Positions 11,524 through 22,916 of a DNA stretch of 64,000 bases are shown in pieces. The DNA lies in contig JAOVFP010000006.1 of NCBI GenBank assembly GCA_025738555.1, forward strand, positions 5,208,001 through 5,272,000. The letters are read 5' to 3'. The DNA is from Cyathus striatus. Its lineage: Eukaryota; Basidiomycota; Agaricomycetes; Agaricales; Nidulariaceae. The stretch's first letter is position 1, and each line of letters starts with the position of its first letter. Position numbers and translations under genes: made by a program. The notes under the pieces are model-generated. The model saw only the letters and a program-made list of their open reading frames with translations. It did no database searches and was not told where the DNA came from.

Positions 11524-13542
11524 ATTCCGCCGAAATCTAAGAAGAGCGGCAAAAGTGTGGTAGAGGCTGAACCCAAACCCAGCAAAGCTGTAGCGCATCA
11601 CAGAGCAGCAGATCAACAAGCGAGTTCAGGGTCCAGTAGTGCTCAGAATCAGAAAACTGATCGCAAAACACGAGCAGAACGAAGAGCACAGCAAGCTTTA
11701 GAGAAGGAGCTAGCGAGAGATAGATCGAGAGCAGAGCAGAGCAAAGCAGTTAAAAGAGAGAGCACAGAGCTAGAGCCAGAGTTTAGACCATTCCCAGAGC
11801 TAGAGCTTAGTGCAGAGCAGAGACGATCAGAGACAGCGCTATCATCCCCAGAGAGACCATTGTTCCCATTTGTGTCAAGGCCATCAGTAAGCGAGCCTCA
11901 TGAGACAAGACTTCTTGAGACACTGTCTGATTCATCAACGGACCCAGATATTGGATCATTGTTGTTTCCCAGAGCTTTTGGAGAACCTGATTACGAGTAC
12001 GCTAGCGAACCTAGTGGAGCAGTAGCAGACCTTTCGGCATCCTTCAGGCAATTCACCTTTGGGAGTCCTAGACATAGTACTGCGCATACACGCCCATCCT
12101 CACCAGACATTGATCTGAGCCCCCCTTCATCAGTAACAACGAGTTCCCATTCTCCATCACCTAAACCGTTAGAAAGCATGGCACCTGACTTGGACCCATA
12201 TGGCAAAAATGCGCCAAAATGGAATGGTCAAGGTAGTGAAGTAGCATTCTGGCTAGATTCTCTAGAAGGGCTTTTTAAGCATCATAAAATAACTGATGAT
12301 AAGACGAAAGTGGACTTCGCGGTAAATACAATCACTAATTCACCGAGAAGAAAACAAGTAAAGAGCTTCCCAGAGAGGAAAGGAGAAGATAGAACGTGGG
12401 ATAAATTTAAGAAGCAGATGTTACGGGAATACGATCCAGAGAATGAGATGGGTTCACGAGAGAAGCTAAAGAGGCTGATGGATGAGCAGCGTGAGAATCG
12501 GGGAATTAGAGTAACGCAGAAGACAGTGTGGAAAGAGTTCCGTCATAATTTCAAGGCGGAAGCTGAAGAAATTGCACAACAGATATCAAACGCTGAGCAG
12601 GTGTGGTTCGTTATGCGGTCGTTGCACAAAGATCTGAGGGAAATGGTAAGGCATCAGCTAGATATGGCCAATTCGCTAAAGACACCCACCCCAGGGACAG
12701 AGATCGACCCTGAAGACCTGTACAAACTCGACGAGGTTTTATCTGTGTGCGACGATATAATTCATAATAGAGGACTATCATTTGAGATGGACAGTGAAGA
12801 TGAGGAGGAGTATGTGGAGAAGCGCGAGCATAAGAAATCGAGAGGATTTAGCAGAGGCAAGTCTGTAGAGTTGCCAATAGCTGTAAAAAAAGAGGAGCCT
12901 GATGACTCCAAATTTACGCAGTTGTTGAAAAGCACTGAGAGTAGAATGGCCTCTATCGAAAGAGAAGTCCAGAGTTTTCAACAGGTGATTCAGGAAGTAA
13001 AGGCATTAATGCAGGCATCTGCGAGCCGTCCGGCTCAACCCAATCCTAACCCAGCATGGACTTCGTACCAATTTCGAAGCAATCAGGCGCCACCAGCCGC
13101 AACGTCTAATTTTGGACAGAGGCCGGTGGGAAATTGGAGCGGGGGCAATCAGGGTAGCCAGCCTTTCTTCCAGGGATGTTTCTATTGTGGGGGGACTTGT
13201 AGTTTTGCCTCGTGCCCTGTCAAAGCTAAAGATCTCGAAGGAGGAGTGATTAGAGAAGAGCGTGGATCGATCATGTTGAATGGATCGAATGAAATATTGC
13301 CGAGAGGGTCTCACCCCTATAAAGAATTAGTAGATAAGATGTTGAAGAGAAAAGAATCAGAAATTCCTAGCGTAAATTTGTACGAGCAACCCGCGGAGCA
13401 AATGAGGTACATGCAGCAGCAAATACAAGAATTGCAGTTCTCTACAATGCAGAGAGAAAATGACGCGCGGCAGGAATATGGGGAGGGACCGAGCCAGTAC
13501 GTACAAACGCGAACTGGTAAAGATACCAATCCGGGTTTCTGA
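11524..13542 (+). pseudogene. gag: gag-like polyprotein with lost start codon
   Basis: The frame is open from 11503 and codes for a Retrotrans_gag-type capsid protein: a charged, low-complexity N-terminal 200 residues, then the capsid core around FWLDSLEGLFKHHKITDDKT and TWDKFKKQMLREYDP, then a cysteine cluster CFYCGGTCSFASC. That cluster keeps Cys-x2-Cys but lacks the histidine of a classical CCHC knuckle. No in-frame ATG precedes the core. The expected start is probably the ATT at 11524-11526, which sits before a PPKSKKSGK sequence, so one substitution seems to have removed initiation. The frame ends at TGA 13540-13542 directly after a slippery heptamer. Confidence 0.8.
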
Positions 13543-14768
13543 GAGGTTCGAGGAAGGAAGTACAGCGGCCCGAACCAATCATTCTTGAAAAGCCTGAGGT
13601 CACGCATGCTCCGGAGGACAGTGCAAGAATAAAGGCAGTCAGATTTGAAGAGAGAGAACGAGAAGAAGGAGAGCTCGCGGATACAGAATCAGATAGTGAG
13701 GAGGAAGAAAATATACTAAAAAGAACGAAAATAAATAAAATCCAGAAAAAAGAAGAAAAAGTTAAAACCCATAAAAAAGTGTCTGAGTTAGAGAACGATA
13801 ATTTATTAGGGCTGGAGCTACCTTTTAGATTTATAAAGCCCATAAAACCAAGTCCAGGTCACTTGCCGATACTGGCGAACGAACTACCAAAAAGGCAACC
13901 TGCCTATAGACAGAGAGCGGAAGTGGAGGCAAATGCGAAGCCTGAGGATGTTGTAGATAAGATCCTAGATGCGCCTATCACGTTGACGCCGAAAGATATT
14001 TTAGGATTATCGCCGGCAGTCAGGAACGAGTTACAAGCGAAACTCATTACGAAACATATGCCGCTAGCTAAGAATAGCGCATATGATAAATATAAATTAG
14101 CTAATGAAAGGCCTGCAGCTAGGATCGAAGAAGTTACGGACGACGAGGCTCCAGGCAAACCAAGTCTTCAATGGATCTATGTTGAAGATAAGGAGCTTCC
14201 AAAACCGTTGATTAGTAAAAGTGAGAAAGGATGGGTAGTGTCACACCCGATCATGCAGTACCTGCACACTTTTTCTCTGGAAGAAAGAGTGCGTCGTGTA
14301 TTTGTTGCAAGGGATACGGAAGCGTTAAGGGCGATCTCAGGGAAGATAAACGGCACATTGGTGGAAGATGCACTTTTAGATAGTGGTTCGCAAATAGTTA
14401 CTATGAGCAGAACATTAGCTGAGAAATGCGGACTCCAATGGGACCCAGATGCGTGCTTAACTATGCAAAGCGCGAATGGGGGTTTAGAACAAACCTGTGG
14501 ATTAGCTAGAGACGTACCCTTAAGTTTGGGTGAGCTAACCCTGTATTTACAAGTTCATATTTTGCCGTCACCGCCGTACCAAATGTTATTGGGGCGACCT
14601 TTTGATGTACTTACGGCTAGTCACGTAGTTACTTCTACAGATGGGAGAACTATAATAACGTTGACGTCCCCAGAAACGGGAGCGCGCACTGTTATTCCCA
14701 CGCATGCTAGAGGTAAACGCCGGACAGTAGTTCAAGAGGAGTCGCATTTTCGGGATTCGATGAGCTGA
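13521..14768 (+). CDS. retroviral-type aspartic protease domain (pro)
   Basis: This frame is open from 13521 to TGA 14766-14768 and is entered from gag by -1 frameshift. The first 150 residues are highly charged, with a run of Glu and Lys. The aspartic protease domain follows, with the catalytic LLDSGSQI motif at about 14374-14397 and a later LLGRPF motif near 14587. It would cleave the gag-pol polyprotein inside the virus-like particle. It ends in a TGATG overlap with the pol frame. No disabling change was seen in this segment itself. Confidence 0.75.
   Translation, partial: RYQSGFLRGSRKEVQRPEPIILEKPEVTHAPEDSARIKAVRFEEREREEGELADTESDSEEEENILKRTKINKIQKKEEKVKTHKKVSELENDNLLGLELPFRFIKPIKPSPGHLPILANELPKRQPAYRQRAEVEANAKPEDVVDKILDAPITLTPKDILGLSPAVRNELQAKLITKHMPLAKNSAYDKYKLANERPAARIEEVTDDEAPGKPSLQWIYVEDKELPKPLISKSEKGWVVSHPIMQYLHTFSLEERVRRVFVARDTEALRAISGKINGTLVEDALLDSGSQIVTMSRTLAEKCGLQWDPDACLTMQSANGGLEQTCGLARDVPLSLGELTLYLQVHILPSPPYQMLLGRPFDVLTASHVVTSTDGRTIITLTSPETGARTVIPTHARGKRRTVVQEESHFRDSMS
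13533..13576 (+). promoter_or_regulatory. candidate programmed -1 ribosomal frameshift signal
   Basis: The heptamer GGGTTTC (13533-13539) is read G GGT TTC in the gag frame, directly before the TGA stop. It satisfies the X_XXY_YYZ rule. The frame that continues as protease lies at -1 and is open from 13521. Five bases downstream, GGTTCG (13545-13550) can pair with CGAACC (13571-13576). Function is inferred; a one-base deletion that looks like a signal is the alternative. Confidence 0.55.
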
Positions 14769-17700
14769 TGAAAAATCAGGGAGAGTTCGCAGTAGTGGTG
14801 TCAGAAGATGGATTTGGAAAGTTAAAAGTAGATAGTATGTATATGCCAGAAAATACAAAAAATTTCCAGGGAGACGAGTTAACCTACGCATACTTGCAGG
14901 CTCAAGTACAGCATGGTGAAATTAAGGAAGAGAAAGCTTCGCAGTTGTTAAACATACATTTAAATCAACGACTAGGCGAAGGAAAGGACGGAGATGGATG
15001 GGTAGTAAATTTCCATGACATAGTTAAGAAATCTGTACCCACCAAGAAAAAGTCGGTACGACATGTATTCGCAGGTAAGAAATATAAACCTGTTGCGAAG
15101 AAAGTCAAACCAGTATTAGCGGAACTCCCTAAGGAGTTTTATATAAAGCGTGAGATCATAGGAGATCCCTTAGCTACACTACCTAAATTACCAACTAAGC
15201 CGCCAGAATATGAGCCAGGCATTAGATATACTCAAGAACGGAAAGAATATATCGATAAGGCACATACGGAGGTATTTATGTTACCAGAGGAGCGTAAGCT
15301 AATGCATTGGATGCTTAAGGAACACGAAATGGCTTTTGCTTGGGAGGAATCAGAAAAGGGTCGGTTTAAGGAGGAGTATTTTCCCCCCGTGAAAATACCA
15401 ACTGTACCTCATGTACCATGGGTAGAAAAACCGATACCTATTCCACCAGCTATACATGACAAGGTCTGTGCCATCATAAAAGCTAAGCTAGACGGCAGTA
15501 TATACGAACAGTCAAACTCTTCGTATAGATCTAAGTGGTTTTGCGTAATTAAGAAAGATGGTAAAAGTCTTCATCTAGTACATAGTCTGGAACCCCTAAA
15601 CAAAGTGACTATAGCGCACTCGGGATTGCCGCCGGCAACTGAGGAGTTAGCTAACCATTTCGCTGGGCGTGCCTGTGGGGGAATCTTAGATCTGTACGTA
15701 GGATATGACGAAAGGTTATTGGATGAAGAATCGCGGGATCTTACAATGTTCCAAACACTGTTTGGAGCTTTAAGATTAGTTACCTTACCTATGGGATGGA
15801 CGAATTCAGTAGCTATATTCCATGACGATGTCACTTATATCTTGAGAGACGAAATCCCTGAGTTCACTAAGCCATTTATTGACGATGTGCCTATGAGGGG
15901 AGGAAAAACAAGGTATGAGAGACCAGATGGAACCTATGAGATGATTCCTGAGAATCCGGGAATCCGCTGCTTTATTTGGGAATATTTCCAAGGCGTAAAT
16001 AGAGTTCTACAGCGTATGGGATATGTTGGCGGAACTTTCTCAGGAAAGAAATCGATTGTATGTGCGGATGAGTTCACAGTGGTAGGACATAGATGTTCTT
16101 ATCTAGGACGCAAGCCGACTAAGCATACAATTGATTCCGTTATGAATTGGGGACCCTGTAGAAATACAATGGAGGTTAGAGGTTTCTTAGGTACCGCCGT
16201 GCAAGTGCGTTTAAATATTCCTAAGTTCGTTGAGTTAGCTGTGCCTCTTTATGAATTATTAAAGAAGAACGTAGAATTCAAATGGGACGAATTAGAACAG
16301 AAGTCTATGGACGATCTTAAACAAGCTGTGTGGAACTATCTACCAATTTGGACTCTGGATTATAAGAGTAGTCAACCATTAGTGCTAGCTGTGGATACAT
16401 CTTACATAGCCATGGGTTGGTTGATCTATCAAAGGGATGAAGTAGATCCTTCCAAGATCTGGTACGTTCGCTTTGGATCAAAGACTTTAACTAGACGTCA
16501 AAGTCGCTATTCACAACTGAAACGAGAATTGTTAGGGTTACGCATGGTCCTGGAAGAAGAACAGTACCTATTGCGAGGATGTCGTAATTTAGTTGTTGAA
16601 ACTGATGCGAAATATTTGCATGGGATGTTGAATAATCCAGGGGGAATGCCAAACGCCACTACAAATAGATGGGTGGATTATATTCGTACAAATTTCTTCT
16701 TTATGCTAGTTCATAAAGCAGGGAAGACATTTGGGCCGGATGGTCTATCTAGGCGAAGGTATGTACTGGGGGATCGAACAGACTGGGTGTTTACGGATGA
16801 ATCTGAGGATGACAAAAAGCCAATACAATATATGAAAGCCAGAGACGGTGATCCTGACCCATTGAAGCTTGAAGAATTTTACGATGAGATCGACGATATA
16901 ACAGGATTTCTGTATGATATCGCTGAGGACATTGATTCGTTTAAAGATGAGCTAACCATGGCTAAGGAAGAATACCGCAAAGAACAGGAAATCAGACAAC
17001 AGATAATAAATTCTGATAAATGTGCTCCGGCTCAACGAACATATCTGCAGCAATTCGTACAAGTCCCAGTAGTACCTGACCCAACCCTGAAAGATGACCC
17101 TGAATTAAGGGCGTCATATTCAGAAGATCACCGTAAGGAACAAGCGCGATTTATGGATCAACGCATAGAAAGCATGCGAGAACTCTTAGCAAATCCAAAG
17201 TCTGAAAGTAGTGAGTGGACTAAGGAGGACAAATGAAACTATGAGTTAGCTAGCAAGTTTTTATTGCGTAATGGTAAGTTGTATTACAAGGATGAGGAAG
17301 GACAACATAAGTTGTTTGTAGAAAAGGAAGAGCGCATGTATATGATGAAGGCGGCACATGATACTTTAGGGCATCGTGGGGTATTTGCGACTACAGAACT
17401 ATTAACACATAGATTTTGGTGGCCGCAGGTCTCTAACGATGTACAATGGTACATAGCTACCTGTCATATTTGTCAGAAATGACAGAAACAATTGTTTGAG
17501 ACAATGCCTATCCTTACAGAAACACCGTCGATCTTTCAAATATTACATACCGATGTTTTAAACATGTCTACAAATAAATCTAATCAGTGTAAGTATATTG
17601 TCCACGGTCGCTGTGCTTTGTCATCATGGGCAGAAGCTAAAGCAATCAGAAACGAAAACGCATGCGCTATTGGAGAATGGCTGTTTGAAGACATCATATG

Positions 17701-18628
17701 TAGATGGGGGTGTATTCAGAAAATAGTGACGGATAACGGAACCGCGTTCTTACGAGCAGTTAAGTGGTTAAGGGAAAAATACAACATAACTGGAATATCC
17801 ATATCCCCTTATAACTCGAGAGCGAACGGAACGATCGAATGACCCCATTGGGATCTGCGACAGATGCTTGTAAAAAGTTCAGAACCAGATTTATCTAAAT
17901 GGTACTGGTTTTTGCCGCATGTTCTGTGGGCCGATTGTATGACCGCTAGGAAACGGTTTGGTTGTTCTCCGTATTTTATAATTACTGGACAACACCCGGT
18001 GTTACCTTTGGATTTGCAAGAAGCTACTTGGTTTATACCAGCGCCAGATGGACTCATGTCTACAAGCGATTTAATTGGTCTACGAGCGAGGGCTTTAGCC
18101 AAACATGCGCAACATGTCAAAGATATGAGGAATAGGGTAACTAAGGAAAAGATAAGGCGATTAGCTAAGATGGAACAAGATGTGCAACACAAAGTCAAGG
18201 AATGGATCTTTAGTCCAGGAGATCTTGTGCTTGTACGAAGTCCAAAAATAGGGAAGCTTTCGAATTTGAAGAATGAAGTCAGGTACAACAGACCTTATGT
18301 TGTGGTATCATGTTCAAAAGGGGGTAGTTATATTCTCTGTGAAATGAATGGGGCGATATTACAAAATAAGGTAGCTAGATTACGAGTAATACTGTATCTA
18401 GCTAGGAAAAGAATAGAGTTCTCAGAGGAAGTACAAAAGTTAATTGGGTTGACACCCGAACTTTTGGAAACCATGTTATCTGAAGAAGAAGATGAAACAC
18501 CGTCTAAAATTCAGGAGGACTTACATTTCCGAAAAATCTGTCTGAAAGCGCGAGAAAGCGAGTCTTCAAGCGAAATGGGACCGGATATATTTGATGAGGT
18601 TATACCAAACTCAGAAGACTCAGATTAA
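14768..18628 (+). pseudogene. pol: pol: reverse transcriptase, RNase H, integrase, with three in-frame stops
   Basis: A single frame of 1287 codons, broken by TGA at 17234, 17480 and 17840. Order of domains: RT (palm motif GILDLYVGYDERLL near 15680, PMGWTNS, active site FIDDV near 15880), RNase H (LAVDTSYIAMGWLIY near 16390, then ETDAK near 16600), integrase zinc-binding region (HDTLGH ... CHIC, 17359-17476), DDE core (TDVLNM, VTDNGT, then the region near 17835), and a C-terminal tail. Every stop lies where the family would have arginine, so each is explained by CGA to TGA. The overlap TGATG at 14766-14770 places the ATG on the protease stop. Confidence 0.88.
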
Positions 18629-18854
18629 CGAGGGAAAGAACGCGGCATAATCAAAATATCATATAAAAAAGTTCGAGGGGGGGATGCTACATGTGCGGGG
18701 ATCGTGCTACAAGCCTATTCTACCGTTACCATACAGTGTCCTCACCCATAGCAGTCCCTATTCGCGTCTAAGTCCCTTAGCTAGTCACAGGTACAAGTTA
18801 ATCTATAAATAAATCAATAGAAGTTACTAGTGATTTATAAATAGACAACGGGAG
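18629..18854. other. spacer after pol with internal purine tract
   Basis: GAGGGGGGGA at 18675-18684 lies just after pol, where a simple gypsy element would have its polypurine tract. The functional tract of this copy should be the one at 22917-22927. The antisense gene block starts on the far side, so this may be a relic of a shorter ancestor or a second plus-strand priming site. Confidence 0.35.
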
Positions 18855-20103
18855 TCAAAGCTTACCAGAGGAACCACAAGTGTCAGAGTACCGAAGATAT
18901 CTCTCGATATCCGCGTTGGTATCAATGAAGGTCTTATAGAGCTGCTGAATGCTCTGAGCCGTGCACATCAAGGTCTCGGCCCGGTGCATTCCCATCAAAT
19001 GGGAAGGCACGGGCACCTGATCAATCTTGTTAAGGCTCAGCAGGTGGTCCATCACAGACCGAGCAAAAGTAAGACACTCGGAGGGGGTACCTAAGAGCGA
19101 TAGGGTGGTTAGAGATGGATAAGCTAAGTAAAAGACAGATACGTACAAGGAAGAGGAAGCACCAAGCGAGGGCACTTGCAAGAACCTTCATCCTTGTCAG
19201 TTTTGGGATGCTTCCCTTTTCGAAGGCGCTCAGCTTGACGATAAGCGGGACTATTGCGATCAAGATTGGGGATCGCGTCAAAAGATAACTTCACCGTCTC
19301 CGGGCGAGTAGAAGACTGGAGTTATTAAATTAAAATTTCATTAGATAAGAAAATTTAATAATAACTCATGGACGCTTTGGCCTCGTCATCAACCTCCATG
19401 GCATTGAAGTGCTTAGTTAAGTTACGAACACGAGGGTTAGTATGCTTCTGTCGCGTAGAAAGTCAACCTACGATACCTCAGCGTCAACGACAGAGGAAGT
19501 TGGAGAAGTTGTACTGGTCACGTGCGTACCCTTATCATCATCCGCATTGGCAACAACGTCGGAAACCTTGCTGGAAATCTAAGGAGACCATGGTTAATAA
19601 AATACAAAAGTGTTAGCTAGGATAACTTACGGGACGACGAGAGGTAACAGGTGTCGCAGGTGGCGCAGTTGGAGCAGGAATGATGTCGGGAATGAGAATG
19701 GCGGCAATAGCCTCAGCAGCACGGACCCTTGGCTCAATTACAGCCCAAGCCTGCTCAAGGAGAGCAAAGAGGCCCGCCAGCTTCGCCAACTTATACCTGT
19801 TCTCAAGGAAAATATAGAGTGAACGACTCTTTCTCACAACCTCCTCAACGATGGAGTGTTTGAGCATGGCAGGGAAAACCTCGGCGTACTCTAATAGCAT
19901 TTCCTAGAAAAGAGGGGCAATTAGCTAGCAACCGGTACAATAGTTAAGCAAACACTTACAAGCGTAGCGGCCTCCTTACGCAACTCAGTTCGAAGTTGGA
20001 TGCTAGACATCGTGTCACGCTGGGCTTGCCAGTGCCCCGTCTTCGTGCGTAAACCACGAGCGGTGTCAAGAAATGCGGCTTCAGATGGGAAATTGTCGGC
20101 CAT
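18855..20103 (-). CDS. antisense gene B inside the gypsy element, multi-exon, function unknown
   Basis: Starts at ATG 20103 (protein MADNFPSEAAFLD). Clear exons: 20103..19960 and 19903..19631, joined in phase across a 56-bp intron with GTAAGT donor and CTAG acceptor. A third exon starts at 19578. The last two join well: one ends CPRLVLPLPC near 19150 and the next, from about 19090 to 18855, contains SECLTFARSVMDHLLSLNK and LMCTAQSIQQLYKTF. The middle junctions (about 19470-19325) could not be phased without a stop, so one exon may carry an indel. The protein is mostly helical, with an Ala/Pro-rich linker. No known domain was recognised. A TATA box sits 93 bp upstream of the start. Confidence 0.6.
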
Positions 20104-20195
20104 TACGGTGACAAAAAAGTAGAGTGGAAAAGTGGGAAGTGAAAAGGAAGAGAACGGTAGCAGGAATGCTGAAGACTAGTGAGGAAACTACAGGG

Positions 20196-20203
20196 TTTTT
20201 ATA
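20196..20203 (-). promoter_or_regulatory. TATA box for antisense gene B
   Basis: TATAAAAA on the minus strand, 93 bp upstream of the ATG at 20103, with an inverted CCAAT (ATTGG on the minus strand) just upstream. This supports independent transcription of the antisense gene rather than read-through. Confidence 0.5.
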
Positions 20204-20757
20204 CCATCCAATAGCGAGCTATACGCGAAAGAAGACATAAGCTAATTACTAAAATTGGGATCAGCATCCAGAATAAAACATCTTCTGATAGCTAGCACAT
20301 TGCCCGGCAAGTACGCCGAGGACGGCTTTTATTGTTGGAGGGGGGGAGAGAGTAGGCGCACGGAGCTGAAATTTTGAAATTGCATGAACAGTACGCTAGG
20401 CGCAATGAGTTTAGAAAGATAGTGATGAAGTCAATCACGACACGTGCATAATCTACGCGGATGTATATGGAAAGTCCACTATAACTCCGAGATGAGATCT
20501 TTAATTTCGGCATCACTCGGCACGATAAGACGCATCACGCATCAAAAAGTGCGCATCAATATGACTTCAAGCACTCAGAAGCTCGTTGAGCAACGGCTAG
20601 TTCATGAAATAGCAGTTCGCAAATTCTTGAGAAACACTTATGACTTAAAAATCACACAAGTAAGACCAAGAAACAGCAATTTTATTTTATGAAACCCAAA
20701 ATAAGGGCAAGTACAAGCATGCGAATGTTCAGAATGTCCATAAAAACTACACAGCAA

Positions 20758-22683
20758 CTAAACTACATCCTCCTTCTCTAAATCAACCTTGTGCTCAGTA
20801 TTTCCCTCACGCGTAGCCCTAATAGAAGAGGATCTGGAAGGACCAGGAGCATCGCTGGGATGGTCCTCAAGGGACAAAGGGTACAACTGGCGGTTAGTGA
20901 AGAGTCCACCCAATTCGCTAAGGTTGCGAGCACGCAGGGAACGAGAAAAGTCCCGGATCGCAACGGTTTCTTTAGCATCGGGGAAGTTGGCAATCTCTTC
21001 AGTGGAAGTGGCACGCAAGTTGAAGGTGTGGAGGGCGAAAGCGCGTTCTAAGGCGGCCTCAAGAGAAAGGAAATCTCTACGGTTCGGGACCCAAGGATCG
21101 AGAGCAGTAGCTAGCTCCCTAAGATTGTCGAGGTTGTCAGGAGTGGAGTTAGGGGAAATACCATGAACTGCATGCAAGTGGTTGAAGGAATGAAGGAAGG
21201 CAATGTCCTCCAACCGACGAACCACAGCAATGCAGTTCTGAGCATACTCAATTTGTTCTAACTCAGCAGCCAATGAAGCACGATAAGCGCGCATACGACT
21301 AAGGTCGAGGGCATGGCATGCATGGTTTAGACCTGCAACCAGAAAAGGAGTTAGTGAATAAAATAATATAGAAAATAAAATAAAAAAGAAGGAAAAAGAA
21401 ATATGTACCAAGGATAGAGGAATTGCCGACGCAATGAGCAATAGACAAGGCGAACTCGGCATTGGGAGGAGGAACCAAAAAGGTACAATGAGAGGTAGAA
21501 ACGGAAGTGCAAGCACCACATTTGAGTCCGAACCCGCGAAAAACACATTCTCGGCCTTGAGAAATGCAGTTAGTACATGCATGAGCACCAAGGTGCTGGA
21601 GCAGTTCCAGGAGGTTGCCCTTCAAGAGTTCGACATTGATTGGCTCATTCGTGACCAGCTGAGGCATCTCTTCAGGGATTCGCTTGGCCGTCTTCGTACC
21701 AGTAGCTTTAGAACTGGATGACCCCTTGGAAGCTTTGGAAGATTTATGGGCCTTTGCCTTAGCTGGGTCCATGGCAGCGACTTGAGAAGAGCGAGTGTAC
21801 CAGGAAGTCGAAACCGGAGTAGACATGGTGGAGCGGTCACGGAGATGATAACCAGAGGCCGAAGCAGGCTCTGGTTCGCTAGCAGCCACGGAAGGAGTGG
21901 GAGCTGGAATAAAATGAGTCAGAAAATAAATATAAAATATAAAAAGGAAGAAAACTTACGCTCAGGATGGGGGGTAAATTTGCTCACAGGAATAACAACC
22001 TCCACACTGCTAACTTTGCTGCGTTTAGAAGCAGGGGCAAAGGTAGTAGTAGGTCGAGGGACGACCTTTCGTTTACTAGACATTGATAACAAATCAAGTC
22101 TAGGAGGAATGTAATCATCTAAAAATAAGAGAGAGGCGTTAGAAAAATAAAATAAAATAAAAAGACATTGAGCAAACTTACCATCAAGCTCATCTTCTTC
22201 AACAGTGGCAGGGGAAGGGGACGCTGTCATCGCATCCAGAGTAGAGAACGGAGGGGTAGAGTCTTCAGGCAGGGCCATAGGGAAGTCGGTATCGAGTTCC
22301 GGGGAAAGCGCTTGATCAACGGACATAGCGGGGGTTAGCGAATGGCGGGAGGTTTCAGCTTCAGCTTCGGCCTGGGCCATAGCATCGGTGGCAGTTCGTC
22401 TAGCAGCGTCAGCTTCTTCAGCCCGCTTTTCTTCCTCAGCGCGCCTCGCAGTTTCTTCCGCCTCAGCAACCTTATGAGCCTCAGCTTCCTCAGCTTGCCT
22501 CGCTGCCTCAGCCTCCTCAGCTTTAACCCTGCGCGCTTCCTCTTCAGCACGTCGCGCTTTCACCTCGGCAATTGCCTCCGTCAAGGCACACGCTGCTGCT
22601 TCGTTAGCTGCTTCGTTAGCCGCCTTCGCAGTGATTTCTTTGCATAGCGCCATGTCTTCGGGGGAGATCTCAATGGTAGACAT
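20758..22683 (-). CDS. antisense gene A inside the gypsy element: 576-residue protein with Zn2Cys6-spaced cysteines
   Basis: Four exons: 22683..22182, 22118..21960, 21903..21409 and 21332..20758. Introns are 63, 56 and 76 bp, with GTAAGT, GTAAGT and GTACAT donors and TTTTTAG, TTCCAG and TTGCAG acceptors. All joins keep phase 1, and the total of 1731 nt is exactly 577 codons with the stop. The first 120 residues form an Ala/Glu/Arg-rich coiled coil. Residues 150-320 are low complexity. Residues about 330-360 hold C-x2-C-x6-C-x8-C-x2-C-x7-C, which fits the Zn(II)2Cys6 spacing, although the basic residues usual in DNA-binding members are missing. The C-terminal part is helical. A transcription-factor, nucleic-acid-binding or silencing-related role is speculation. 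The intact splice structure suggests selection. Confidence 0.82.
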
Positions 22684-22760
22684 AATCGAAAAAGCAGAGT
22701 AGTAATAAAAGCAGTAAGGGAAAGGCGGTGGGTTGAGGGAGGCATAGGGATACTAGCATG

Positions 22761-22768
22761 ATTAAATA
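22761..22768 (-). promoter_or_regulatory. TATA-like box for antisense gene A
   Basis: TATTTAAT on the minus strand, 78 bp upstream of the ATG at 22683. It lies between the antisense gene and the 3' LTR, so the gene appears to have its own promoter. Confidence 0.4.
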
Positions 22769-22916
22769 GCGGGCATCGGCGATAGGTCGAGTCGCCATTT
22801 AAGCTCAAGTTTTTCCAGATAAGATAACATAAGGTGGGGACTTCACATTAGGTTTTAGGGGCGTGCGGATGGCGATCATACACAAAGGACGGTGACTGAG
22901 GACAGTCATTTATTGG

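Noticed and set aside
17479..17482. Stop-codon reassignment (TGA as sense) in pol
   Set aside because: The antisense gene, gag and host genes use TGA or other stops normally, and CpG transitions explain the three cases.
22335..22647. Plus-strand and alternative minus frames of 71-101 codons
   Set aside because: Shadows of the Ala/Glu-rich coiled-coil exon of antisense gene A.
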